From Alphaproteobacteria bacterium (lineage in GTDB: Bacteria > Pseudomonadota > Alphaproteobacteria > JAJUGE01): DNA of 64,000 nt. How positions within the stretch are numbered: the first letter of the stretch is position 1; each line of letters begins with the position of its first letter. A program made the position numbers and the translations under genes. The stretch lies in NCBI GenBank assembly GCA_029268305.1, contig JAJUGE010000006.1, positions 1-64,000 of the forward strand, in the 5' to 3' direction. The notes below the pieces were generated by a model. That model made no database searches, was not told where the DNA came from, and saw nothing but the letters and a program-made list of their open reading frames with translations. Positions 26,399 through 33,905 of this stretch are shown here, in pieces.

Positions 26399-27237
26399 GC
26401 TGGTTCGTCGAACAGCTTCACAAGCACGCTCGGCAGCAGCTCTCCATAGACGAGGTCCTGTACGAGGGTCGCACCGATTTCCAGGACCTCATCGTCTTCC
26501 GCAATGGCACCTTCGGGCGGGTGATGGCCCTCGACGGCGCGGTGCAGCTGACCGAAGCCGACGAATTTGCGTATCACGAGATGATGTCGCACGTCCCGCT
26601 GTTCGCCCACGGATCGGCTAAGGACGTGCTCATCATCGGCGGCGGCGACGGCGGGCTGCTGCGGGAGGTTCTTCGTCATCCGGTGGAGCGCGTGACGGAA
26701 GTCGAGCTCGATGCCGGCGTGGTCGAGGCGACCAAGCGGCACATGCCGTTCATCTGTGGCGACGCCTTCGAGGACCCCCGCACTGATCTCGTGATCGGCG
26801 ACGGCGCCCGCTATGTCGCCGAAACGGACAATCGGTTCGACGTGATCCTGGTCGATTCGACCGACCCCGTCGGCCCGGGCGAGGTCCTGTTCAGCCGCGG
26901 CTTCTACGCCGACTGCAAGCGGTGCCTGAAGCCGGGCGGCGTCCTCGTCACCCAGAATGGCGTTCCGTTCATGCAGGGGGAGGAGCTGCGAAAGTCGGTC
27001 GGCCACTTCCGGGAGCTCTTTACCGACGCCGCCTGCTATCTGGTGTCGGTGCCGACCTACGTGAACGGCGATATGGCCCTGGGATGGGCGTCGCTCGATC
27101 CTGCACTGCGCCAGGTGGACGCCGGGACGTTGCGGGCCCGCTACGAGGCGGCAGGGCTGAAGACCCGCTACTACAACCCTGAAATCCACGTCGCGTCCTT
27201 CGCGCTGCCGAACTACATCAAGGATCTGATCCGCTGA
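26395..27237 (+). CDS. speE: Spermidine synthase (polyamine aminopropyltransferase)
   Basis: Transfers the aminopropyl group from decarboxylated AdoMet to putrescine. The 280-residue protein starts at a TTG whose last two bases lie in the speD stop (TTGA overlap), with a GGGGG ribosome-binding run about 8 nt upstream. The methyltransferase-like fold shows VLIIGGGDGGLLREVL, VELDAGVVEATK, the catalytic DSTDPVGPGEVLF and GVLVTQNG. It forms the second half of the speDE operon. Hairpins follow the stop. Confidence 0.95.
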   Translation: MSWFVEQLHKHARQQLSIDEVLYEGRTDFQDLIVFRNGTFGRVMALDGAVQLTEADEFAYHEMMSHVPLFAHGSAKDVLIIGGGDGGLLREVLRHPVERVTEVELDAGVVEATKRHMPFICGDAFEDPRTDLVIGDGARYVAETDNRFDVILVDSTDPVGPGEVLFSRGFYADCKRCLKPGGVLVTQNGVPFMQGEELRKSVGHFRELFTDAACYLVSVPTYVNGDMALGWASLDPALRQVDAGTLRARYEAAGLKTRYYNPEIHVASFALPNYIKDLIR

Positions 27238-27244
27238 CATCGGC

Positions 27245-27265
27245 GGCCGAGGGAACCCCTCGGCC
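27245..27265 (+). terminator. Hairpin terminator after speE
   Basis: GGCCGAGGG and CCCTCGGCC form a perfect 9-bp stem with an AAC loop, starting 7 nt after the speE stop. There is no T-tract. Its last base touches a second, longer inverted repeat. Confidence 0.5.
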
Positions 27266-27305
27266 CCTGTCCGGTTCCGGATGAAGACGCCGGAACCGGA
27301 CAGGG
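27265..27305 (+). repeat. Perfect 16-bp inverted repeat ahead of the SinR-like gene
   Basis: Positions 27265-27280 and 27290-27305 are exact reverse complements (CCCTGTCCGGTTCCGG on the left arm) around a 9-nt loop. The right arm ends with AGGG, the only ribosome-binding-like sequence before the ATG at 27315. Folding would therefore hide the ribosome site of the downstream gene. Confidence 0.6.
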
Positions 27306-27314
27306 TGATCGCCG

Positions 27315-27596
27315 ATGCCCGTATACATGATCCACGTGGACCTCGCCGATTCGGCGCTCAACCTCCCTGAGATCGACATGGCACTTGAGACGGTCGAACG
27401 CTGCGTGCGGCCGGTGCCGTTCACCTGGTTCGTGGAGGCGGCGCTGAGCGCACATCAGATCGGCGAAATGCTATCTCCATTCCTGAACGAGGACGACACG
27501 CTCCTCGTTGTGAACGCCGGACAGGAAGGCTACTGGCGTCGGGTGGATCCGGAAGCCGAAGACTGGATGGCCGATTACTTCAAACGAAACCGCTAG
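27315..27596 (+). CDS. Small SinR/VapD/Cas2-like ferredoxin-fold protein
   Basis: A 93-residue protein that opens MPVYMIHVDL, then FTWFVEAA and a long DDTLLVVNAGQEGYW strand. The order of strands and the STW.V...D.LLVV pattern resembles the SinR family of Cas2/VapD-like ferredoxin-fold proteins as I remember them. Some relatives are ribonucleases. The functional residues are not certain and no antitoxin or CRISPR gene is near. It stands alone between speE and a convergent HD-domain gene, behind the 16-bp inverted repeat. Confidence 0.6.
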   Translation: MPVYMIHVDLADSALNLPEIDMALETVERCVRPVPFTWFVEAALSAHQIGEMLSPFLNEDDTLLVVNAGQEGYWRRVDPEAEDWMADYFKRNR

Positions 27597-27608
27597 CGGC
27601 AGAAGTCT

Positions 27609-28202
27609 CTACTCTTCCGGTTGCAACCGGGTGAACCGCTCCATGAATTCCACGCGAGCGCGCTCCGCCGGCCAGGCTTGCAGGTCGATGCCCGGGTCCT
27701 TGCCCCTGAACATGAAGATGCGCCGCGCCTCATGCTCGGTGAAGCCGGCGAGACGCGTGGCCTCCACATAGGCAGCGATACGGTCCGCTCGCTTGATCTC
27801 CCGCGTCCAGGCCTCGGGCAGGACACCAGGGAGGCCGAATCGCAGGTTCGCCGCCGCCTGCACCCGTTTTTCCACCGCCTTGTATTCCGGGCCGAGCGCC
27901 GCCTTGAACGGGGTGATGAGATCGGAAGTCACGTATTCGCTGGCGTCGTGAAGCAGGGCAGCGAGACGGAGGGCCCGCGGCGCGGCGGTCTTGGACTTGC
28001 CGACGATATCCAGCACGAGAACCGAGTGCTGCGCTACGGAGAAGGCGTGCCGGCCGGACGTCTGGCCGTTCCAGCGCGCTACTCTGGACAGGCCCAGCGC
28101 CACGTCTTCGATCTCGATGTCCAGCGGGGACGGGTCGAGAAGGTCCAGACGGCGCCCCGACAGCATGCGCTGCCACGCGCGGGTAGAGACGCTTGCAACC
28201 AC
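27609..28202 (-). CDS. HD-domain phosphohydrolase (YfbR-like)
   Basis: A 197-residue metal-dependent HD hydrolase with the motif order H (GRHAFSVAQHSVLV), HD (ALLHDASEYVTSD) and a later Asp (IKRADRIAAYVE). Relatives such as YfbR are 5'-deoxynucleotidases. The conserved opening RMLSGRRLDLLDPSP is preceded by a GTG at 28202, which I take as the start since AAAGG lies about 11 nt upstream. The longer frame would run through the divergent gene. The substrate is unknown. Confidence 0.8.
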   Translation of the reverse strand: MVASVSTRAWQRMLSGRRLDLLDPSPLDIEIEDVALGLSRVARWNGQTSGRHAFSVAQHSVLVLDIVGKSKTAAPRALRLAALLHDASEYVTSDLITPFKAALGPEYKAVEKRVQAAANLRFGLPGVLPEAWTREIKRADRIAAYVEATRLAGFTEHEARRIFMFRGKDPGIDLQAWPAERARVEFMERFTRLQPEE

Positions 28203-28274
28203 GGTCTTGCAGGACCTTTCGGAACTAACCAGATACTCGACGGATCGGTCAGACCTTCGAGAGATCTCGAGCGA

Positions 28275-28673
28275 ATGCACAGCCCCGCCGTCATTCTCTA
28301 CGGCATACGGACTTGCGACACCTGTCGCAAGGCCCGCCGCTGGCTCGAGTCCCATGACATCCCGCATCGCTATCATGATTTGCGCTCGGACGGTCTCGAC
28401 GCCGCTACCCTCGACCGCTGGATCGAAGCGGCCGGTCCGGATGCGGTGATCAACAAGCGCGGCACGACCTGGCGCAAGCTCGCCACAGAGCTCGACGCGG
28501 ACCTCACGAGCGCCGCTGCGCGAGATCTGATCCTGTCACATCCGACGCTCGTAAAGCGCCCGATCATAGAAGCTGACGGTCGACTCATCACGGTCGGCTT
28601 CACCTCCGCTGAACAGCAGCGCATCCTGGATACGGTAGAGAACAGCTCAGCCAAACGCGCCGCAACCCCTTGA
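28275..28673 (+). CDS. ArsC/Spx-family reductase-like protein
   Basis: A thioredoxin-fold protein of 132 residues in the ArsC/YffB/Spx family. The redox motif CDTCRKA lies near the N-terminus (ILYGIRTCDTCRKAR). LVKRPIIEADGRLITVGF matches the family's conserved RPI segment. Most stand-alone members are not arsenate reductases, and no arsenic genes are nearby, so glutathione-dependent thiol chemistry is likelier. The stop codon lies inside the RpoH-type -35 box of hsp20. Confidence 0.85.
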   Translation: MHSPAVILYGIRTCDTCRKARRWLESHDIPHRYHDLRSDGLDAATLDRWIEAAGPDAVINKRGTTWRKLATELDADLTSAAARDLILSHPTLVKRPIIEADGRLITVGFTSAEQQRILDTVENSSAKRAATP

Positions 28674-28697
28674 AAACAGAGGGTTCGATCCCCACAT
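28669..28697 (+). promoter_or_regulatory. RpoH (sigma-32) promoter of hsp20
   Basis: CTTGAAA (28669-28675) is followed after 14 nt by CCCCACAT (28690-28697), a close fit to the sigma-32 consensus. The expected transcript start is near 28703-28706, immediately before the three hairpins of the leader. The -35 box overlaps the stop codon of the preceding gene. Confidence 0.7.
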
Positions 28698-28706
28698 GGG
28701 GGATGT

Positions 28707-28797
28707 CCGGAGGCCATTACGGCTCCGGGCACTGTGGAAATGGACGTGTCCATTGCGGAACGTCTGCGACGGTATCGCTCAAAGGAGGATATCTATG
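28707..28797 (+). ncRNA. ROSE-like RNA thermometer in the hsp20 leader
   Basis: Three hairpins follow one another. The first pairs CCGGAGgCC with GGCTCCGG (28707-28728, loop ATTAC). The second pairs AATGGA with TCCATT (28739-28754, loop CGTG). The third is GGTA-TCGCT (28771-28779), loop CAA, AGGAG-ga-TATC (28783-28793). The last masks the Shine-Dalgarno AGGAG with the ROSE signature UYGCU, which includes the G-G mismatch that lets ROSE elements melt on heating. The ATG follows at 28795. Confidence 0.72.
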
Positions 28798-29274
28798 CGT
28801 GCTTTCGACTTGTCCCCCCTTTTCCGCTCGACGGTCGGCTTCGATCGCATGTCGCGGCTGCTAGACGCCGCCATGCAGCAGGCCGGAGATAACGGGCAGT
28901 CCTATCCGCCGTACAACATCGTCGCCTTCGACGAGAACACCTACGGCATCACCATGGCGGTCGCCGGCTTCACGGAGAAGGACATTGAAATCACTCAGAC
29001 GGAAAACAGTCTGGTGGTGAAGGGTAAGTCCTCGCGTGAGGAGCCGGAGAACCTCCGATACCTGCATCGCGGGATCGCGGCCCGCTCCTTCGAGCATCGT
29101 TTCCAGCTGGCCGATCACATCAAGGTGACGGGTGCGAAGCTGGTGAACGGGCTGCTCGAGATCGAGCTCGTACGCGAGGTCCCGGAAGCGATGCGGCCCC
29201 GGACCATCGAGATCCGCAGCGCGGCCGATATGTCGGGCGAGCCTGCGAAGATCGAGAGCCGGGAAGCTGCCTAA
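28795..29274 (+). CDS. Small heat-shock protein, Hsp20/IbpA family
   Basis: An ATP-independent holdase chaperone of 159 residues that binds unfolding proteins in the cytoplasm. The N-terminal LSPLFRSTVGFDRM is typical of IbpA-like class A rhizobial sHsps. The alpha-crystallin domain runs about from residue 37 to 130, with ITMAVAGFTEKDIEI and the NGLLEIELVREVPE end. The C-terminal IEI matches the oligomer-forming I-x-I motif. It has an AGGAGG site 6 nt before ATG inside a ROSE-like hairpin, and a strong terminator downstream. Confidence 0.95.
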   Translation: MRAFDLSPLFRSTVGFDRMSRLLDAAMQQAGDNGQSYPPYNIVAFDENTYGITMAVAGFTEKDIEITQTENSLVVKGKSSREEPENLRYLHRGIAARSFEHRFQLADHIKVTGAKLVNGLLEIELVREVPEAMRPRTIEIRSAADMSGEPAKIESREAA

Positions 29275-29300
29275 CGGTCTATCCCATCTGCGGCAAAAGG

Positions 29301-29332
29301 GGGCGGCGCCAAAACGGCGCCGCCCTTCGTTT
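29301..29332 (+). terminator. Intrinsic terminator of hsp20
   Basis: A perfect 10-bp stem GGGCGGCGCC/GGCGCCGCCC (29301-29310 with 29316-29325) around AAAAC is followed by TTCGTTT, a standard rho-independent layout 27 nt after the stop. Confidence 0.8.
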
Positions 29333-29370
29333 GCCGGCTTGCACGATGTCAGGTGAAAGTCAGGTAGAGC

Positions 29371-29952
29371 ATGACCCAGCACAAGCCAGCGTGGCTGCAG
29401 GCCACTGTCGATTACCTGCCGCTTGCGGCCTTTTTCGGCGCCTACCTGGCTTACGGCCTGATGACGGCGACGGCCGTGCTGCTGGCCGCTACGGCGGTGA
29501 CGCTCGTCGTCTCCCTCGCCGTCGTCCGCCGAGTGCCGATGATGCCGCTGGTGACGGCGGGAATCGTCGGCGTATTCGGAGGTCTCACGCTTTGGCTGAA
29601 TGACGAAACCTTCATCAAGATGAAGCCGACGGTGATTCAGTCACTGTTCGCGCTGGTTCTGATCGGCGGCGTTCTGATGCGGCGCAACCCGCTGAAGCCG
29701 ATCTTCGGGCATGTCTGGAAGCTCGACGACGCCGGCTGGCGCATCCTCACCACGCGCTTCGCCATATTCTTCGCCACCATGGCCGCACTCAACGAGGTGG
29801 TCTGGCGCACTCAGAGCACCGAATTCTGGGTCAACTTCAAGGTGTTCGGCATCCTCGTCCTGACACTCGCCTTCACCATGGGTCAGGTCGCCCTCATCAA
29901 CCGCCATACGATTTCGGAGCCGGCGGAGAGCGGGCCCGACGTCAGAACCTGA
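29371..29952 (+). CDS. yciB: Inner-membrane septation protein YciB/IspZ
   Basis: A polytopic inner-membrane protein of 193 residues with about five hydrophobic segments and the family marks LPLAAFFGAYL, IKMKPTVIQSLFA and LNEVVWRTQSTEFWVNFKVFG. The family is linked to cell-envelope integrity and intracellular septation. Its last 11 nt overlap the end of the convergent LpxR-like gene, an unusual tail-to-tail overlap. Confidence 0.93.
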   Translation: MTQHKPAWLQATVDYLPLAAFFGAYLAYGLMTATAVLLAATAVTLVVSLAVVRRVPMMPLVTAGIVGVFGGLTLWLNDETFIKMKPTVIQSLFALVLIGGVLMRRNPLKPIFGHVWKLDDAGWRILTTRFAIFFATMAALNEVVWRTQSTEFWVNFKVFGILVLTLAFTMGQVALINRHTISEPAESGPDVRT

Positions 29953-30952
29953 AGGAGACCGAAACGGCTCCGAACTGGTCCGGCTTGTCCTGACCGTCGA
30001 ATTCCTTGGTCCGGAATATGTGGGTATAGGCCAGCCGGACGCCCGAGAAGGTAACGGCGATCCCGGCCTGGGCATCGCCGATGAAGTGCTTCTTGTCGAC
30101 GCTGCGGCTGTCTTCGAAGGTGTTTCCGTCGAGGAAGATGTTCCGCGCGACGGCTCTCCCCTCGACGCCGGCGAACAGATACCAGCCGAAACTCTGTGTC
30201 GGGACGAAGAAGTCGGACCCCGGCAGGCTCGGCCGGATCCGCGGCGGTCCGTAATCGGAGGGAAGATCCTCACCGATCCGCAACATGAACCCGGCCGCGG
30301 CATGGGTGTAGACGTTGCCGATGCTGCCACCGACGTGCGGTGTGATATCCGCGCCGAACCCGAACGGCGAGAACTCCCACAGGCCCCGCCATTTCCGTTC
30401 ATAGGTGAGCACGATCGCCGGCTCGTTCTCCAGCTGGGTGTCCCACGCCTTTGGCTGCTGCGATCCCGTGATCGTATGGACGAATTTCTGGGTCTCTTCC
30501 GCCAGCGATGCGGGACCGACGACGCCGAGTTGCAGTTCCAACGTATCCAGCCGGGAGCCGGTGTCGGAGACGAGACCTACGCCGCCGTAGAGAAAGCCGG
30601 CATAGGGTCGATCGTCGGACTCGGGAGGGTCGATCGAAATGTCGCGCGGCGTGAACATGCTCTGGCCGAGGGAGAAGCTGACGCGCCGCTTGCCGCCTTC
30701 GGGGAACAAGGGGAACCAGTCGGCCGCATCGTTCACCCACTCCGGGATTCTGCCCTCGGAGGATAGCCAGGACAGCCTGATGCCATTGGTGTAGTGCCGG
30801 TCGGTGTTAGCGAACAGGTCGTTCTCTACCGTCAGCGTCACGATAGCGTCGGGGTCGTCGTACCAGCGGCCGGAGTCCTGCGCCGAAGCGATCGTCGGAA
30901 CGCACCCTGCACCGACGACCACGGCGGCGCAAAGCCGTCGCTTCAAATCCAT
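29942..30952 (-). CDS. LpxR-like lipid A deacylase (DUF2219 family)
   Basis: An outer-membrane beta-barrel protein of 336 residues from the start MDLKRRL, which has GAGGAG 7 nt upstream. Residues 1-25 form a signal peptide (cleavage near ASA-Q). The mature part begins with the family's active-site strand LTVENDLFANTDRHYTNGIRLSW and alternates aromatic strands to a C-terminal FRF, a usual barrel end. In LpxR the homologous Asn and Thr/His positions help remove the 3'-acyloxyacyl chain of lipid A. Substrate specificity here is inferred. Confidence 0.87.
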   Translation of the reverse strand: MDLKRRLCAAVVVGAGCVPTIASAQDSGRWYDDPDAIVTLTVENDLFANTDRHYTNGIRLSWLSSEGRIPEWVNDAADWFPLFPEGGKRRVSFSLGQSMFTPRDISIDPPESDDRPYAGFLYGGVGLVSDTGSRLDTLELQLGVVGPASLAEETQKFVHTITGSQQPKAWDTQLENEPAIVLTYERKWRGLWEFSPFGFGADITPHVGGSIGNVYTHAAAGFMLRIGEDLPSDYGPPRIRPSLPGSDFFVPTQSFGWYLFAGVEGRAVARNIFLDGNTFEDSRSVDKKHFIGDAQAGIAVTFSGVRLAYTHIFRTKEFDGQDKPDQFGAVSVSFRF

Positions 30953-31024
30953 CCGACTCTCCTCAAGGTTCAGCATGATCGGCAGGAAGCATCCCTACGG
31001 CTGCTGTATACGCTCGGACTTCGA

Positions 31025-33793
31025 TCAGGTTGCGTCAACTTCGCTCATCCCTTGCAGGCCCCGCGGCCGATCCGTGGGCCAGAGCCTTCGGCGCACCTCT
31101 TTCTCCGCCTCAACCGCCAGCAGCAGCGCCACTCCGACGGCGACCACCATGCCCGATTCCATCACGCCGAGTGAACGGGTCTCGAACACGAACTGCATCG
31201 GCGGCAGATAAGTGAACGCGAGTTGAGCGACGACGACGACGACGAGGCCGATTAGAACGGCGGGCGTGCCGATCACCCCCTCGAGAGTGAAGGATGTTCC
31301 GTGCACGTAGCGCACGCTGAACAGATAGGCGATCTCCATCACCACGAGCGTGTTGACCACGATCGTTCGCCCTTGCTCCAGTCCGAGGCCTCTGCTTTCG
31401 GCCCAGAAGAACATCCCGAACGTACCGATGACGAACAGGACCGAGACGAACAGAACCTGCCAGAGGAGAACGCCGGTCAGGAGGGGTTGCCCAGGAGGCC
31501 GTGGCGGACGTTGCATGACGCCCTTCTCGGGTGGCTCGAAGGCGAGAGTGAGGCCGAGCGCCACCGCCGTTATCATGTTGACCCAGAGGATCTGCACCGG
31601 TGTGATCGGCAATGTATAGCCGGCCGCGATCGCCGCTATGATCGTCAACGCCTCGCCGCCGTTCGTCGGCAACGTCCACGCGATGACCTTTCTCAGATTA
31701 TCGTAGACCGTTCGTCCTTCCTTCACGGCGGCGACGATCGAAGCGAAATTGTCGTCGGTCAGGACCATCGACGCCGCTTCCTTGGCGGCCTCCGTTCCCT
31801 TCTTCCCCATCGCCACGCCGACGTCGGCCCGCTTCAGGGCAGGTGCATCGTTGACGCCATCGCCCGTCATGGCGACCGTCAGTCCGTCGGACTGGAGAGC
31901 CTGAACCAACCGCAGCTTGTGCTCCGGCGTCGTGCGCGCGAACACCGCGGTGCTCCGCAGCGCCTCCCGCAGCGCATCGTCGCCGATTTCCTCGATCTCG
32001 GCGCCGGTGAGCGCCTTGGGCTCTTCGTCGATCCCCAGCTGGCGCGCTATCTCCCGCGCGGTGACGACGTGATCGCCGGTGATCATGATGACCCGGATGC
32101 CCGCGGTCCTACAGTCGGCGACGGCGTCGATCGCTTCCTCGCGCGGCGGATCGATGAAGCCCACGAGGCCGAGCAGGACGGCACCGGATTCCACTTCCTC
32201 AGGGCGGAGCCGGGTTTGCCCTTCCCCCGCCGGCCTGAACGCGAAGGCGAGGACACGCTGACCGCGCGCCGCCAGGGTTTCCCCCTCCTCTCGCCATCGC
32301 TCGTGGTCGATCTCGGTATCACCCTCGGCATGCCGCTCGCTACTGCACATGTCGAGCACACGCTCGGGTGCGCCCTTGATCAGGATGAAGCGTTCCTCGT
32401 CCTCGTCGCTGTGCAATGTCGCCATGAAGCGATGGCGGGAATCGAAAGGGATCTCGTCATCCCGCGCGAATTGTCGGCGGATCGAGCCGACATCGACGCC
32501 AGCCTTGGTAGCAAGCGTCACGAGGGCCGCTTCCATCGGGTCGCCCGCGGCGACCCAAGCGCCATCCGCCTGGCGGATCTCCGCGTTGTTGCAGAGGACG
32601 CCGGCCCTGATCAGATCCGGCAGCACCGGATCGCTCGACAGGTCGACCTCGTCGCCCGCTCGGGAGGAAAGGCCACCGTCCGGCTGGTAGCCGACGCCGG
32701 TGGCCTCGTACTCGCACGCAGCCGTCACCACCGCGCGTGCGGTCATCTCGTTCCGCGTGAGCGTTCCGGTCTTGTCCGAACAGATCACCGACACGGAGCC
32801 GAGCGTCTCCACCGCCGGCAGGCGTCGGATGATGGCCTTCCGCGCCGCCATGCGCTGCACCCCGATCGCCAGCGCGATCGTCATCACCGCGGGCAGGCCC
32901 TCTGGGATAGCCGCGACCGCGAGCCCGACGACGACCATGAAGGCTTCGTCGGCCGAATAGGCCCGGAGGAAATACGCGGCCAGAAACGTCAGTGCTGAAA
33001 TCGCGAGAATGATGAACGTCAGTTGCTTGGCAAAGACGTCCATCTGACGAATGAGCGGCGTCTTCAGTGTCTCGACCGTGCCGATGAGCGTGCTTATGTG
33101 TCCGAGCTCGGTCGAGGCGCCTGTTCCGACCACGATGCCGGCTCCCTGCCCGGCGGCCACGAGCGTGCCCGAGAAGGCCATCGAGGTCCGGTCGCCGAGC
33201 GCCGCGTCGTCGGGAACGGGCGATACGTCCTTGTCGACCGGGACCGACTCTCCGGTGAGGATGGATTCGTCGACCTTCAGCGAGCGAGCCCGTATGACGC
33301 GCAGATCGGCGGGCACCCGATCCCCCGCCTCGATCAGCACGATATCGCCGGGGACGATCCGTTCGGCCGCTACAGAGATCCGCATGCCGTCGCGCAGTAC
33401 CCTGGCATGCGGGTCGATCATGCTCCGAATCGCCTCGAGTGCCCGTTCGGCTTTGCCCTCCTGGACGAACCCCACGACCGCATTGATCACGACCACGCCC
33501 ATGATGACGGCAGCATCGATGGCGTGCCCCAGCAGGAACGAGATGATCGCCGCCACGATCAGGACGTAGATCAGCAGATTGTTGAACTGGAGGGCGAATC
33601 TGGCCAGCGGCCCCCTGCCCCGGGCCTGCGGTAGCCGGTTCAAGCCGTGTATGGAAAGCCGCTCTTCCGCCTCGGAGGAGGTGAGCCCCGAAGCGTCTCC
33701 GCCCATCGCGGCCAGCACGTCCTCGACCGACATCGCGTGCCAATCGCGCGGTCCGTCCGCCTCCCGTGCCATCGGCGCGTCAGCCTGGTCCAT
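31025..33793 (-). CDS. P-type ATPase, type II (Ca2+-ATPase-like) cation transporter
   Basis: A 922-residue ion pump. The order is an N-terminal domain, an actuator domain with LTGESVP, the phosphorylation motif DKTGT at Asp340, the nucleotide domain with KGAPE, and the hinge MTGDGVNDAPALKRADVG. About ten membrane segments are present. PEGLPAVMTIALAIGVQRM in M4 is characteristic of Ca2+/Mn2+ and related type II pumps. The exact ion cannot be told. ATG 33793 with AGGAA upstream is preferred to the longer frame at 33829. It is next to a Kef-type antiporter on the same strand. Confidence 0.92.
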   Translation of the reverse strand: MDQADAPMAREADGPRDWHAMSVEDVLAAMGGDASGLTSSEAEERLSIHGLNRLPQARGRGPLARFALQFNNLLIYVLIVAAIISFLLGHAIDAAVIMGVVVINAVVGFVQEGKAERALEAIRSMIDPHARVLRDGMRISVAAERIVPGDIVLIEAGDRVPADLRVIRARSLKVDESILTGESVPVDKDVSPVPDDAALGDRTSMAFSGTLVAAGQGAGIVVGTGASTELGHISTLIGTVETLKTPLIRQMDVFAKQLTFIILAISALTFLAAYFLRAYSADEAFMVVVGLAVAAIPEGLPAVMTIALAIGVQRMAARKAIIRRLPAVETLGSVSVICSDKTGTLTRNEMTARAVVTAACEYEATGVGYQPDGGLSSRAGDEVDLSSDPVLPDLIRAGVLCNNAEIRQADGAWVAAGDPMEAALVTLATKAGVDVGSIRRQFARDDEIPFDSRHRFMATLHSDEDEERFILIKGAPERVLDMCSSERHAEGDTEIDHERWREEGETLAARGQRVLAFAFRPAGEGQTRLRPEEVESGAVLLGLVGFIDPPREEAIDAVADCRTAGIRVIMITGDHVVTAREIARQLGIDEEPKALTGAEIEEIGDDALREALRSTAVFARTTPEHKLRLVQALQSDGLTVAMTGDGVNDAPALKRADVGVAMGKKGTEAAKEAASMVLTDDNFASIVAAVKEGRTVYDNLRKVIAWTLPTNGGEALTIIAAIAAGYTLPITPVQILWVNMITAVALGLTLAFEPPEKGVMQRPPRPPGQPLLTGVLLWQVLFVSVLFVIGTFGMFFWAESRGLGLEQGRTIVVNTLVVMEIAYLFSVRYVHGTSFTLEGVIGTPAVLIGLVVVVVAQLAFTYLPPMQFVFETRSLGVMESGMVVAVGVALLLAVEAEKEVRRRLWPTDRPRGLQGMSEVDAT

Positions 33794-33905
33794 CGGAATT
33801 CCTGATCGATTCGCTGCTACCCGGAACATATACGACGCGGGCGCCCGTCCGGTCTCCGCGAGAAGGGCCGACGATCAGACCCGAATCGCGCCGGACCAGC
33901 GGTCT

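Noticed and set aside
27315-27596. CRISPR-associated Cas2
   Set aside because: The fold resembles Cas2 but no repeats, cas1 or other cas genes are present in the window.
28688-28704. ATCCCC/GGGGAT hairpin as a fourth stem of the hsp20 leader
   Set aside because: It coincides with the -10 region of the RpoH-type promoter, so it is probably not transcribed. The inverted repeat is noted only as DNA.
31301-32998. A 565-codon plus-strand frame opposite the P-type ATPase
   Set aside because: It is antisense to a motif-complete ATPase and its sequence looks like random translation.
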